Numbered from the stretch's first letter, positions 9,103 through 18,389 are shown. The stretch is DNA of 64,000 bases from Sphingobacterium multivorum (GCF_039511225.1 NZ_CP154261.1:744001-808000); one strand, 5' to 3'. The notes: generated from the letters alone by a model not told the origin. A program made the numbers and translations.

Positions 9103-9732
9103 CTATTTACTTAGCGAAGGGAAGAGATTGTTGTTGGTGATGACCGTATACCCAGTTGCATTGGCTATATTGACATGTTTAAAATCTTTGTCTGAAGTAA
9201 ATGATGAACCTTGTAAGTTACCCCGATTATCTCGAAAGAATGCGGTAATGGGAACATGATTATAAAAGGTCATGTTGCTGTTGCTATCGGCCTTACTTTC
9301 GTCGTAGATGATTTCTTCTGTTTTGATAACGGACCCGTCAGCCATGGTAACCACCACATTTTTAGTAAAGACGGTAGTCTTTTCTTTTTCCCGCCGAATA
9401 GCATGGTCGGAAGTGATTCGCTGAGTTTCCTTTAAATTGTCGTCGTAAAAGATGATTTTAATGCTTTTTGGAAATTCATATACTTCGGTACTATCGTGTT
9501 TGATACGCATTTCAGGGGCTGTGAGATTTGCTTTTACCCGTGTGGAATCGCTATAAATAATATCGACGTGACGTGAAATGTCGACCGCCTCTTCCTTTTT
9601 CATATTGGCAATGCGGTCTACCTCTTTTAGATCCGGTTCGCAAGAGGTCAATGAGAGCGCCCCTAGTAAAAATAAGATTACTAGGGGCGATATATTTTGG
9701 AATATGGATGAAGCAAATGTCTTGCGTACCAT
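9103..9732 (-). CDS. lptC: LptC, LPS export periplasmic lipoprotein-like component
   Basis: 209 residues. N-terminal hydrophobic segment followed by a lipobox-like LTSC at residue 31. The mature part shows the LptC beta-jellyroll pattern: YSDSTRVKANLTAPEMRI, YEFPKSIKIIFYDD, ITSDHAIRREKEKTTVFTKNVVVTMADG, LQGSSFTSDKDFKHVNI. LptC takes lipopolysaccharide from LptBFG in the inner membrane and passes it to LptA. Enteric LptC keeps an uncleaved anchor; a possible lipidated anchor, as here, is common in Bacteroidota. It begins 8 bases after the stop of an outer-membrane beta-barrel gene, so the two share a transcript. Confidence 0.85.
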   Translation of the reverse strand: MVRKTFASSIFQNISPLVILFLLGALSLTSCEPDLKEVDRIANMKKEEAVDISRHVDIIYSDSTRVKANLTAPEMRIKHDSTEVYEFPKSIKIIFYDDNLKETQRITSDHAIRREKEKTTVFTKNVVVTMADGSVIKTEEIIYDESKADSNSNMTFYNHVPITAFFRDNRGNLQGSSFTSDKDFKHVNIANATGYTVITNNNLFPSLSK

Positions 9733-9740
9733 CGTATTAA

Positions 9741-11066
9741 TTAATCTAAAGGCGGTTTTCTAAACCAGCGGTCATTTAGGGTAAAGCCGATATTAAAGTT
9801 AATATAGCGTTCACGTAGGAGGCTATTGCTGATTTTGCCCATTTGGCCAAATTCTGCAGAGAAGTTTATTTTAGAGAAGGCTCCTGAAAATTGATTTCTT
9901 GCCAAGGGCAATCCAATACCTACAGTAACCGCCATATCGTTGATATTCTGGTCGCTTAAGAAATATTGTGTTTTATTATACCTGAAACCAACTCGATAGT
10001 CTACTTGGTTCAGATATTTAAGCGAAGTAACATCTGGTGTAATCTGACCACCAATCGCTACGCCATAATTCTTCCGTAGTTCGTTTTCACCCGCTCTTGT
10101 CTGAAATCTTGACCAATCGGCATATTTAAAATCGGCCCCGATTAACCATCGGTTGTTACGTGCAAGGGTAATCCCTACATTATGTCGCAACGGAAGCGTC
10201 AGATGCCTGCTGCTACGGTCAGAAACATAGGTACTATCTAAAGGGATATTTTGGTTGTCTGGATCCGTTGAAGGCGTAACCCGTGTGTTAAAAATTGTTG
10301 CTCTTTCTTTGATGTCATTATTGAGTGATCCCGAATAACCAACGATCAACGAGTATTCTCTATTTAAAGGTTGTTCGTATTGCAAACCGTAATCAAAGAT
10401 AATCCCTTGGATTTCGCGCTTATTTTGTTGTTGTGTATTTAATGCTCCGGATGAAGGCAAAAACTCTACACGGCTATAGTCATTTAATGTTCCAAATAAA
10501 TAAGACATATTGGCACCAATACTCAGACCTTTTACAATGCGTACCCCCCAACCTGCATAGGCTTTAGTTAAACCACCTTCGCCCGTAAAAACTTTGGTAT
10601 AAGGGTCAGAATTGACCGTTCCCGTTGAAGATGTCCGATAGCCGATATCGGAGTAAGGAAGGATACCCAAACTGATACCACCAAATCGTTTCATTGGGAA
10701 AGTCATGGTGATGTGGCTAAAGGCAAAATCAGCGGTATTATCGGATCTTGTCGTCGAATTTAACTGCGTGTAATTCCCATATAATCCTGCGTCAAAGGTC
10801 GTAAACTGTGTAGCAGAATAAGATGCAGGGTTGCTTGGGTTGGTATTATACACGCCATTGATTCTCCGGACAGCGGTATTGACACCTCCCATCCCTCTAT
10901 ATTGTGGCAATAAATCTTCACGCATCTGACCAAGTCCAAATTGAGAATAAGGTGATGCGGATGTCGTTTTTTGTGCAAATGCGGTAGTAGAACTAGCTAA
11001 AATTCCACCTGCTAACAACAGTTGGAGTGATTTATTTCTTAGAGAGCTTGTAAAGCGTTTCTGCAT
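9741..11066 (-). CDS. Outer-membrane beta-barrel protein (FadL/OmpP1-like architecture)
   Basis: ATG 11066 is preferred over the in-frame TTG at 11072 and gives 441 residues. A signal peptide ends at about residue 32 (TTAFAQ). The N-terminus of the mature form (SPYSQFGLGQ...RGMGGVNTA, then NPSNPASYS) looks like the FadL/OmpP1 plug region, and the rest is alternating amphipathic strands with the C-terminal strand pattern of a barrel. Substrate unknown. It precedes lptC with an 8-base gap. Pairing of this type of barrel with lptC suggests a role in outer-membrane assembly or lipid traffic, but that is inference. Confidence 0.75.
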   Translation of the reverse strand: MQKRFTSSLRNKSLQLLLAGGILASSTTAFAQKTTSASPYSQFGLGQMREDLLPQYRGMGGVNTAVRRINGVYNTNPSNPASYSATQFTTFDAGLYGNYTQLNSTTRSDNTADFAFSHITMTFPMKRFGGISLGILPYSDIGYRTSSTGTVNSDPYTKVFTGEGGLTKAYAGWGVRIVKGLSIGANMSYLFGTLNDYSRVEFLPSSGALNTQQQNKREIQGIIFDYGLQYEQPLNREYSLIVGYSGSLNNDIKERATIFNTRVTPSTDPDNQNIPLDSTYVSDRSSRHLTLPLRHNVGITLARNNRWLIGADFKYADWSRFQTRAGENELRKNYGVAIGGQITPDVTSLKYLNQVDYRVGFRYNKTQYFLSDQNINDMAVTVGIGLPLARNQFSGAFSKINFSAEFGQMGKISNSLLRERYINFNIGFTLNDRWFRKPPLD

Positions 11067-11241
11067 GGTCAATCTATAAAATTGAGAAACTAATGTTTAC
11101 TTAGTTTTAGTGAAATTTTCGAGTTATCTGACTCTTATATTAAATGTTCTTTGCTTTTAATCGCATACAAAACTATTCAATTTTTGCGAGCTTGTTAAGC
11201 CGATTTTGTTAAAAAAGGTTAAACGCTTATTGCACAAAGGT

Positions 11242-12225
11242 TTAGAAAAACTGAAAGTAGATTATGGTCAGTGTTATGATGGCGTATACAACTTCAAAAA
11301 ACCATTTCTTTTTGGCATAAGTGAAATAATAAGCCATATAAATAGCGATTGACGGGGCACAAAGTAAAAAATGGGCCTCCGTTAGTTTTTTGTTCCAGTA
11401 AAAAGAGACTATCGCAAGGCATAACATAAAAAACAACAGTTGAAATGACTTGCGAATATGCACGACACTTTTGAAAAAATTGTCTTTTAATACCAAAAGG
11501 AAGAGTATTAACGTAAAGATGACCGGGACGAGTACCAAATAATCGACTAACTGAATGCGAATAGCAGTAGGGAATTTGTAGGTAAACGGTAGCCAAATGG
11601 TATAAAATTGCTCCATTTTACCCATCCAAAGATAGATAACCGCTAAGATAAAATAGACTGTTGCTAGACCAAGTAAAGGGGTGATCCACTCGCGCCAATT
11701 AAATGGCCTAAAAATGAGTAGGCCTATCCATAATAAGAAGAACATACTCAGAAAAGGGAAGTAGATCAGACTTCCTATACCTACAATCATACCGAGGTCA
11801 AACATTTCGGCTTTGACATCTGTCTGCCGATAGAGGGAGAGCAACTTGCTTAACATCCATATCGAAATAAAATTACAGATGAGCGTTGGAGACAGTACCA
11901 AAAATGGTAAAAATAGGCTGGCCAGTGTCATGTACATCAACGCAACCAAGAAACTGGGCTTACCCAGCAGGTTAAAATGGCTTGTGATGCGATTGAGTAT
12001 CGTTGCCTGAGAAATCGTCAAGATCAGTGTGATAAAAACATTGGTCGAAGGAGAGAGGTTGATTAAGTTGTTTTCTCCCAAAAGATTCCCCAAGGCAGGT
12101 TCAAAGATTACAGAATCAAGTTTGTCCGGAAGGTGAAGAAATATGCCTAAGCATAAAACAAAACCCACGATGGATAGAAATAAAATATTGATGGGTGAAT
12201 AATTTCTAAACTGACTTATAATCAT
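11242..12225 (-). CDS. DUF6427 family multi-pass membrane protein
   Basis: 327 residues, almost entirely hydrophobic, with roughly nine to ten membrane segments. The start MIISQFRNYSPINILFLSIV and the central FRPFNWREWITPLLG match DUF6427, a Bacteroidota family without known function. It starts 20 bases after the stop of the CcmD-like gene, so it appears to be the last gene of the cytochrome c maturation operon. A link to haem or cytochrome assembly is possible by context only. Confidence 0.75.
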   Translation of the reverse strand: MIISQFRNYSPINILFLSIVGFVLCLGIFLHLPDKLDSVIFEPALGNLLGENNLINLSPSTNVFITLILTISQATILNRITSHFNLLGKPSFLVALMYMTLASLFLPFLVLSPTLICNFISIWMLSKLLSLYRQTDVKAEMFDLGMIVGIGSLIYFPFLSMFFLLWIGLLIFRPFNWREWITPLLGLATVYFILAVIYLWMGKMEQFYTIWLPFTYKFPTAIRIQLVDYLVLVPVIFTLILFLLVLKDNFFKSVVHIRKSFQLLFFMLCLAIVSFYWNKKLTEAHFLLCAPSIAIYMAYYFTYAKKKWFFEVVYAIITLTIIYFQFF

Positions 12226-12245
12226 TGTATACGATCAATAAAATG

Positions 12246-12455
12246 CTATTTATTCTTTTTTTCCAATTTGCTGATACGACGATCGAGCAAGAAAAGGAAG
12301 AAAGCCAAACCCAGAAAAATGACCAACATGACCAATACAACAACGTAGATCTTACCTTCGCTACGTAATCCAGTCGCCATCTCGACATCATCCTGTGCAA
12401 ATGTGCTCAAAGTTGATAAGAGTAGTAAGGCGATTGACAATGTTATTTTTTTCAT
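12246..12455 (-). CDS. ccmD: CcmD-like small membrane protein
   Basis: 69 residues: an N-terminal signal-like segment ending near AQDD, then one membrane helix (about residues 37-58), then a short basic tail (DRRISKLEKKNK). That architecture and the position directly after ccmC are those of the CcmD-like proteins of Bacteroidota. In proteobacteria CcmD stabilises the CcmC-haem-CcmE complex. The identification rests on size, topology and neighbourhood more than on sequence identity. Confidence 0.7.
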   Translation of the reverse strand: MKKITLSIALLLLSTLSTFAQDDVEMATGLRSEGKIYVVVLVMLVIFLGLAFFLFLLDRRISKLEKKNK

Positions 12456-12602
12456 TTGTTTAAAATATTATTCGTGTCCTTTTCATTGTTATGTATGATT
12501 CGATACACGCTATTTGATTTATGTAATATTCTGTTTTTTACTGATTGGGTTCTACCGGATTTCTTTATTTTAGAAATAAAGTGCGGTATTAGCCGTTCAA
12601 TT

Positions 12603-13265
12603 TTATGCGTTCAAATCTTTCTTTTCGAGCAAACGTACTCTATAGCGAAGTGAACAGATCCATGCTGCAATCATTGGCCAGCCAATCATCGCTGCATAAA
12701 ATGTAGGACGAAGTTCGCTGCTCATTTTTAAATCGCCAAAAGCGGCGTTTCCACCACTTCCAGGGTGAAGAGAGTCTGTCATCTTTGGTAGAATATAAAG
12801 TAGCACGATGATAATTGGAAATGCAAAGATATTGTACACAGCTGATATTTTGGCTCTTTTTTGCTCTTCTTCCAATGCATTGCGGAGCACCAAATAGGCT
12901 AGATACATCAGTGTTGCTATGGCAGAACCATTAAGCTTCGGGTCGTTTGGCCAAGGCTCTCCCCAGGTGATGTTTGCCCAAAGCATACCTGTTGCAAGTC
13001 CAAGAAAACAAAATGTTATTCCGGTATTAACAGCTTCAATGGCCATTAAATCATACTCCTGTTTGCCCGTATTGAGGTATTTGATACTATAAATAACAGA
13101 AACCAGGTACATAACGAACATAGCCGACCACATTGGGACATGAAAATAAACGTTGCGTATGCTTTCGTGAAGGATGAATAGGCGGGGAACAGGTCCCAAA
13201 AGACCATTGATAATGACCGCACAGATAATCATTACCGCTAATATTTTCCACCATTTTTTTCTCAT
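12603..13265 (-). CDS. ccmC: Cytochrome c maturation protein CcmC (haem handling)
   Basis: 220 residues with six membrane segments. A periplasmic-side WGEPWPNDP segment takes the place of the tryptophan-rich WWD motif, and HVPMW (histidine at about residue 42) and a second His in the last third (SLHPG) are candidate haem ligands. CcmC loads haem onto the chaperone CcmE in the inner membrane. It follows ccmB after 37 bases and precedes the CcmD-like gene. Confidence 0.85.
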   Translation of the reverse strand: MRKKWWKILAVMIICAVIINGLLGPVPRLFILHESIRNVYFHVPMWSAMFVMYLVSVIYSIKYLNTGKQEYDLMAIEAVNTGITFCFLGLATGMLWANITWGEPWPNDPKLNGSAIATLMYLAYLVLRNALEEEQKRAKISAVYNIFAFPIIIVLLYILPKMTDSLHPGSGGNAAFGDLKMSSELRPTFYAAMIGWPMIAAWICSLRYRVRLLEKKDLNA

Positions 13266-13302
13266 GGATAAATTGAATTTAGTTTGTTCTCAATTCTGAC
13301 AC

Positions 13303-13962
13303 TTAATCTCGCCAAAGGTACGGAAATAACAATAAAGAAATAGTGATGGTGATTATATTAATTGCAAGTAATACGATTATTTCTTTGCTGCTGGAAGCCC
13401 TTTCCAGGCCTTCTATTGCATTGCGGGATAGCTTGATTAATACGATTAACAGTGGGATAATGGCGGGGAAACTCAAGATGGCCATTAAGGTGCTGTTGTT
13501 GCCCGCTTTGGAGCTGATCCCGGAGATCATGGTAAAGACGGTGGCAAAACTGATGCTGCCTAAGATGACCGAAATGAAGTAAAGTGTTGGATCACCGACA
13601 GGGTTTCTGAATATCGTCGAATAGACAAAATACGCAATGATCGCCAGCAGGGTCATCATCATCATATTGTAAATGACTTTCGCTAAAATGATCGCTCTGG
13701 GATCAACCAGTGAATAGTAGTAAAGTTGCCGGTTTGGGTTTTCTTGGACGAAGCTTTTGTTGATTGCATTGATCGAAGCGAAGAGCATAATGATCCAAAA
13801 TAATGCATTCCATGTAGCCGTATCAACTGATTTGAACGCTTGATAGCAAACGAAAACAGTTGATACGACATATAGTAGAATTCCGTTAATAGCATATTTT
13901 GAACGCCATTCCAGAATGATGTCTTTAAGAATTAAAGTTTTTACCTGTTGCAGCAAAGTCAT
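13303..13962 (-). CDS. ccmB: Haem exporter membrane subunit CcmB
   Basis: 219 residues from ATG 13962, six membrane segments. The N-terminus (LILKDIILEWRSKYAINGIL) and SFVQENPNRQLYYYSLVDPRAI are typical of CcmB, the permease partner of the ATPase CcmA that drives release of holo-CcmE. An in-frame TTG at 13971 is less likely, because the consensus promoter just upstream would place the transcript start at or inside it. No ccmA is present in the window; in Bacteroidota it is often elsewhere in the genome. First gene of ccmB-ccmC-ccmD-DUF6427. Confidence 0.87.
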   Translation of the reverse strand: MTLLQQVKTLILKDIILEWRSKYAINGILLYVVSTVFVCYQAFKSVDTATWNALFWIIMLFASINAINKSFVQENPNRQLYYYSLVDPRAIILAKVIYNMMMMTLLAIIAYFVYSTIFRNPVGDPTLYFISVILGSISFATVFTMISGISSKAGNNSTLMAILSFPAIIPLLIVLIKLSRNAIEGLERASSSKEIIVLLAINIITITISLLLFPYLWRD

Positions 13963-13976
13963 ATGCAGCAAAGATA

Positions 13977-14007
13977 CAAATGTATTTTGACCACGGGAGT
14001 GACCAAA
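13977..14007 (-). promoter_or_regulatory. Consensus Bacteroidota promoter for the ccm operon
   Basis: On the minus strand TTTG (plus 14004-14007), a spacer of exactly 19 bases, then TACATTTG (plus 13977-13984). This is a full match to the -33 TTTG / -7 TAnnTTTG consensus. A second -7-like box, TATCTTTG, overlaps at 13969-13976. The position supports the ccmB start at 13962. Confidence 0.75.
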
Positions 14008-14039
14008 ACCATCAATTCTTAAAAAAGCTGTTTTTTTAC

Positions 14040-14438
14040 TTATGCGTTAGAAATTTTGGATTTTGCAGCATCAGTTGTATTGTCGATTTTGCTTGCCAAA
14101 TTTTGAGCGGCATTGTTGGCGTGGTCCAAAGCTTCTCTGCCGGCTTCTTTTGCTTTGTTTTTCAGTGCATCTGCATCATCCGATGCTTTGCTGAAAGCTG
14201 CTTGTGCTTTTGATTTCAAATGGTCTAATTCAGCCGAAGCTCTGTTCGCTAGCTTTTGTGCCTTTTTAGCTTCTTTTTTTGAAAGATCTTTCAATGACTT
14301 AGTTAAGCTTTTAATGCCGTCATTTGCACGATCTAATTGTTTTTTCCCATCATCAGTTCCTAAAAGATACCATGCAGCAGCTCCCGCAGCTAATCCTACC
14401 AAAGCAAATGCCACTAATCCATTTTTGCTATTTTTCAT
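14040..14438 (-). CDS. YtxH-type small protein with membrane anchor and long Ala/Lys-rich helix
   Basis: 132 residues. One N-terminal glycine/alanine-rich membrane segment (GLVAFALVGLAAGAAAWYLL), then a GTDDGKKQLD stretch typical of YtxH-domain proteins, then about 95 residues of alanine-, lysine- and aspartate-rich heptads that should form a long amphipathic helix or coiled coil. Such proteins are often induced by general stress; the function is unknown. It lies downstream of the MsbA-like exporter with a 103-base gap and may be transcribed separately. Confidence 0.7.
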   Translation of the reverse strand: MKNSKNGLVAFALVGLAAGAAAWYLLGTDDGKKQLDRANDGIKSLTKSLKDLSKKEAKKAQKLANRASAELDHLKSKAQAAFSKASDDADALKNKAKEAGREALDHANNAAQNLASKIDNTTDAAKSKISNA

Positions 14439-14541
14439 AATTCTTCTATTTTGTTATATATTCAAATGATAATCAAGTATGATACCAAATGAACAATCCC
14501 AGGGTGAATTTGTTTAAAAAGAATCAATAATTAACAAAATT

Positions 14542-16377
14542 TTACATATCAATTTTCTGCTGCTTTGATTGCAGATTATAGAGGTGCTGATAAAGACCGC
14601 TTTCTTTTTGGAGCAGTTCAACGTGCGTGCCGCTCTCAGACACGATTCCATTTTCGACAACGATAATTTTATCGGCATCAATAATGGTCGATAGTCGGTG
14701 TGCAATAATGATCGAGGTGCGTCCACGCATTAATTCTTCCAACGCCTCCTGCACTTGTCTTTCTGATTCTGAGTCTAGGGAAGAAGTGGCTTCGTCCAAG
14801 ATAAGGATTGCGGGATCTTTTAATAGTGCACGCGCAATGGCAATCCGTTGGCGCTGACCACCAGAGAGTTTAACGCCACGTTCACCAACTAAGGTGTCAT
14901 AGCTTTCGGGGAAATTTAATATAAATTGATGTGCGTTGGCACGTTTTGCAGCCGCTATTATTTCATCTTCCGTGGCATCGAGCTTACCATAGGCTATATT
15001 TTCACGTATTGTTCCGCCAAACAGCAAAACATCTTGCGGCACGATAGCGACCTGGTTGCGGATATCGCAAAGTTCAAAATCGGATGCCGGTTTGTCATCG
15101 TAATATACTTCCCCTTTATTGGCTGTGTAGAATTGTAGAATCAATGAAGCTATTGTTGATTTTCCGGTTCCACTCGGTCCAACGATGGCTATTTTATCGC
15201 CAGCATTGGCTGTAAAGTTGATGTCTTTCAGAATTTCAATATCAGGGCGGCTTGGATAGGCAAAGGAAACATGGTTGAAGCTCAGTTTTCCGGTCATGGT
15301 CTTGTGCACTTCCTTGCAAGTTGGTTTTACATTGAGGTGTTCTTGGGGCTCATCTAAAATTTCCAAGATCCGTTCACTGGCGCCCAAAGAGCGTTGGATA
15401 TTGGCATAGAGTTCGGGGAAACTGCCCATGGAGCCTGCAACAAACATCGAATACAAGATATAGGTAGTCAGGTCGCCTACAGTCATTTCATGGATAGAAA
15501 CCAATGCTGCGCCGTACCAGATGACAGCAATCACCGCACCGAAAATACAGAAAATAATAAAAGAGGCAAAAGCACCACGGAAAGTAGCCCCTTTGACCGC
15601 TAATTTTACCACTGAATCCATCTGATTGCTGTAGCGATTAAACTCGAAGTACTCATTCACAAAGGCCTTTACGTTGCTTATTCCCAGTAGGGTCTCTTGG
15701 ACAATACTGTTTGACTCGGCCATTTTATCCTGAGCTTGTCGAGACAATTCGCGGATGAATTTTCCGAAAATAATGGCCGCCACAACGATAATCGGTAAAA
15801 TACAAAGGTTCATGAGGGCAAGTTTGGGCGATACCCAAACCAAAAGGAACACACCGAAACAAAGACTAATCAACTGTCTTAGGATTTCAGCCAATGTTGT
15901 TGTTAACGTATCCTGAATTTGTGAAAGGTCTGCAGACAAGCGGCTGTTTAATTCCCCTACACGACGATTGGCGAAAAATTCAATTGGCAAAGAAATCAGC
16001 TTAAGATAAGTGTCCTTGCGTAATGTGGATAACGTACGTTCAGCAATCTCAACAAAAATTCGGATACGAAAAAAAGAGACGACCGATAGAAAAGACAGAA
16101 TAATAAAGGCAATTCCACCGATATAATAAACATGTGGTGCAAGCCATGGGTAAGTTTGCTTGCCTTGCGCAGCATCAATCATCGCACCGAGCAAAGCCGG
16201 AAAGGCGAGCATGGCCAAACTGGATAATACCAAGAAAAACATGCCGACCCCAAATTTAAACCGATAAGGTTTTAAATAGGTCATCAATTTAGATGCTCTT
16301 AATAGGAGCTCTTTATTCAATTTTGGTTTTGGTAGATCTTCTTCTTGTTTATTACCGCTGTTGAATCCTCTTGCCAT
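14542..16377 (-). CDS. MsbA-like ABC exporter (fused membrane and ATPase domains)
   Basis: 611 residues. Six-helix ABC transporter membrane domain at about residues 45-340, then a nucleotide-binding domain with Walker A GPSGTGKST, a Q-loop region (VAIVPQD), the signature LSGGQRQR, Walker B ILILDEATSSLD and the switch histidine in AHRLS. It works as a homodimer in the inner membrane. The closest known relatives are MsbA-type lipid A and lipid exporters and multidrug half-transporters; the substrate cannot be assigned from sequence. Start ATG 16377 is supported by a -7 promoter element 30 bases upstream. Confidence 0.9.
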   Translation of the reverse strand: MARGFNSGNKQEEDLPKPKLNKELLLRASKLMTYLKPYRFKFGVGMFFLVLSSLAMLAFPALLGAMIDAAQGKQTYPWLAPHVYYIGGIAFIILSFLSVVSFFRIRIFVEIAERTLSTLRKDTYLKLISLPIEFFANRRVGELNSRLSADLSQIQDTLTTTLAEILRQLISLCFGVFLLVWVSPKLALMNLCILPIIVVAAIIFGKFIRELSRQAQDKMAESNSIVQETLLGISNVKAFVNEYFEFNRYSNQMDSVVKLAVKGATFRGAFASFIIFCIFGAVIAVIWYGAALVSIHEMTVGDLTTYILYSMFVAGSMGSFPELYANIQRSLGASERILEILDEPQEHLNVKPTCKEVHKTMTGKLSFNHVSFAYPSRPDIEILKDINFTANAGDKIAIVGPSGTGKSTIASLILQFYTANKGEVYYDDKPASDFELCDIRNQVAIVPQDVLLFGGTIRENIAYGKLDATEDEIIAAAKRANAHQFILNFPESYDTLVGERGVKLSGGQRQRIAIARALLKDPAILILDEATSSLDSESERQVQEALEELMRGRTSIIIAHRLSTIIDADKIIVVENGIVSESGTHVELLQKESGLYQHLYNLQSKQQKIDM

Positions 16378-16406
16378 ATCCGCTACTTCAAATTTTGTTG
16401 CGAGGA

Positions 16407-16414
16407 CAAATGTA
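16407..16414 (-). promoter_or_regulatory. -7 promoter element for the ABC exporter gene
   Basis: TACATTTG on the minus strand, an exact TAnnTTTG, 30 bases before the start codon. No clear TTTG lies at the right distance upstream, so the -33 element is weak or absent. Confidence 0.45.
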
Positions 16415-16537
16415 AAGAGATTAAAAATATTTTGCTATCATACTTTAGTCAATTTTTTGAGCTGAATCGTACTTTTTCTGATTTAAACGGCTGTTTTAAG
16501 TGGCGTGTCGTTGTGCAAATGCTTGTGTTGTGCTGCT

Positions 16538-17092
16538 TTATCCTAAATTTTGTCGCTTCGAAGCTGTTTGTTGCGCGTTAAATTTATAGAGCAAATATCC
16601 TAATACGGCGATAACAAGTAAGGCGATATAGAGTAGTATATGGCTTATACCTCCGTTGCCGGATGTTTTGTCAATCTGTGCCCGCAATTTCTCGTTCTCT
16701 TTTTGGAGCTTACTTATGGTGCCTATATAGGCTGATACCTGCTTGTCGTAATCTGTTGCCAATTGTTGGAATTTGTCCTTCTCAAAATCTTTGATTTTCA
16801 ATAGTTTTTGAGTCTCTAAGAAAATATTGTTGTCGGTGATAACAATATCTTTAAGGATATCAATGCTCTTTTGCATGTCACCTTTTGATTTGAAAAGGCC
16901 AAAAAGCCCTGTTTTTTGAGTGAGGCTCGTGTCATAGGCGCCGAATTTCTGTTGACGGGCATCGAGTAGGTCATTTACACGACTTCGTTGGACCTCAAAA
17001 GAGCTGGAGTCAGGGTTGTTTTGCGACTTGGCCTGTTCAAAGAAGCAAAATAGAACGGCGATTGGAAGTAGGAATTTTAAAAATTTCATCAT
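16538..17092 (-). CDS. Uncharacterised envelope protein with coiled coil and C-terminal membrane helix
   Basis: 184 residues. A signal peptide ends near residue 24 (AKSQ), a predicted coiled coil spans about residues 95-140 (DFEKDKFQQL through KLQKENEKLRAQI), and one membrane helix lies at about 150-168 (ILLYIALLVIAVLGYLLYKF), followed by a short basic tail. This suggests an inner-membrane protein with a periplasmic coiled coil. I do not recognise a family. ATG codons at 17092 and 17089 are both possible starts. A 157-base gap separates it from the SAM hydrolase-type gene upstream. Confidence 0.65.
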   Translation of the reverse strand: MMKFLKFLLPIAVLFCFFEQAKSQNNPDSSSFEVQRSRVNDLLDARQQKFGAYDTSLTQKTGLFGLFKSKGDMQKSIDILKDIVITDNNIFLETQKLLKIKDFEKDKFQQLATDYDKQVSAYIGTISKLQKENEKLRAQIDKTSGNGGISHILLYIALLVIAVLGYLLYKFNAQQTASKRQNLG

Positions 17093-17249
17093 GTAATTGG
17101 ACGATCTATTTAATCAAATCTATAGTTAAACTAACGTTGATGGTAAAATTTTATTTTGCCACGGAGCTACACCTGCAATTTTAGCCTTGTGGTCAGTTTG
17201 ACCAAGGATAAAAAAATGGAGCGAAAGCACGACAAATGAATTTATGAAA

Positions 17250-18038
17250 TTAATCTTTAAATTCTATACGAATAACATTAGAATCGTCATCATGAAGTCC
17301 GAGTAGCTGGCTGGCATTACCTTTATTGATGGCGATTTCAAGGTAGTTAGAAATGCCAAATAAACAAAGTTTCTCTCCTTCTCCCACTTCATTGTAATGC
17401 CAGGAAAGATTGGTAATGGTTTCATTGCGTTTGAAATAAAGGACGAAATGACGTCCTTTTTGAACTTTATTGAAAAGATCTTTGGAAATATTGGTGATGG
17501 CATTACCAAAAGCATCAACATAAATGACGTTGCCTCGGATCATGTCTTTATCAAAGATGGGCTGCAAAGTTACTTTTTCGATGAGCTGTTGCATTGAAGT
17601 ACCGATTTCTTTCAGTTTGCCCCCCTTAGCAATATGACAGGCGGATTTAGAAAGAATATCTGCGAGCGGAAAGTGTAGATACCGAAGGTCTTGCATTAAG
17701 TTGAGCTCATAGAGTTCCTGTGGTTCGTTGCCATTCAACAATAAGCTGAAAATACCGTTGTCGGCTCCGACGAAATAATGATCGTTGTATTTCATACCGA
17801 TATATTTCGACTCTTCATGAAACAGGGTGTTAATGCCGATAATATGTACGGTTCCTTTAGGGAAATAATGATAAGCGTTGCCTAATACAAAGGCCGCCCG
17901 AGGGATATTGAATGCTGGAATTTCGTGGGTAATATCAACAATATTGGCACCGGACAATTGCGATAAAAGACTACCCTTTAACGCGGCTTGATAAAAATCT
18001 TTGTGTCCTAAGTCTGTTGTTAATGTAATTACTGCCAT
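17250..18038 (-). CDS. SAM hydroxide adenosyltransferase-type protein (DUF62 family)
   Basis: 262 residues, no signal peptide. The N-terminus has the family motif TLTTDLGHKDFYQAALKG, followed by VDITHEIPAFNIPRAAFVL and the FVGADNGIFSLL segment, and ends with a beta-rich domain (GEGEKLCLFGISNYLEIAINKGNA). The family includes fluorinase and chlorinase, but widespread bacterial and archaeal members use water or hydroxide to split S-adenosylmethionine into adenosine and methionine. The genomic context gives no hint of halogenation, so the hydrolase activity is far more likely. Divergent from phoH. Confidence 0.85.
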   Translation of the reverse strand: MAVITLTTDLGHKDFYQAALKGSLLSQLSGANIVDITHEIPAFNIPRAAFVLGNAYHYFPKGTVHIIGINTLFHEESKYIGMKYNDHYFVGADNGIFSLLLNGNEPQELYELNLMQDLRYLHFPLADILSKSACHIAKGGKLKEIGTSMQQLIEKVTLQPIFDKDMIRGNVIYVDAFGNAITNISKDLFNKVQKGRHFVLYFKRNETITNLSWHYNEVGEGEKLCLFGISNYLEIAINKGNASQLLGLHDDDSNVIRIEFKD

Positions 18039-18389
18039 TATAATCTAAATCCTAGATTGAATTGCTGTCGAATTCCCTTAAATATACCCTTAAATTTATC
18101 TAAATAGTGGACAAAATTACTATTTATCAGATGATTTATAAAGCTAATTGGATAACTTATTTTGAATCTGTCTTTTTTCGATTGATATACACAAACATAG
18201 CGAAGATTTTATGTATAACGAAATCTTTGTGTCCCTTTGTGGACGGTCTCCATAAGCTTCTAAATCATCGTCGTTTGTACACTGTATCTTCTTGGTTGTT
18301 TCGTTAGAATACGTTAATTTTGAATAGTATTATACAGAAACGATATTGTGTAATGGCTACAATCTAATTAATTCTAAATAGGATAAAAT
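18039..18389. other. Divergent intergenic region between the SAM hydrolase-type gene and phoH
   Basis: 351 AT-rich bases, no gene seen. A minus-strand TATATTTA about 50 bases before the DUF62 start matches the -7 consensus at seven of eight positions. On the plus strand TTTG at 18318-18321 lies 21 bases from a poor -7 candidate. Promoters for both genes must lie here but neither is clear. Confidence 0.4.

Noticed and set aside
17185-17207. Inverted repeat (TGGTCA/TGACCA) as a terminator after the SAM hydrolase-type gene
   Set aside because: On the minus strand the T-run comes before the hairpin, not after it.
17250-18038. Fluorinase or chlorinase
   Set aside because: Only the general family can be read; with no halogenation genes nearby the common SAM hydrolase activity is the sound choice.
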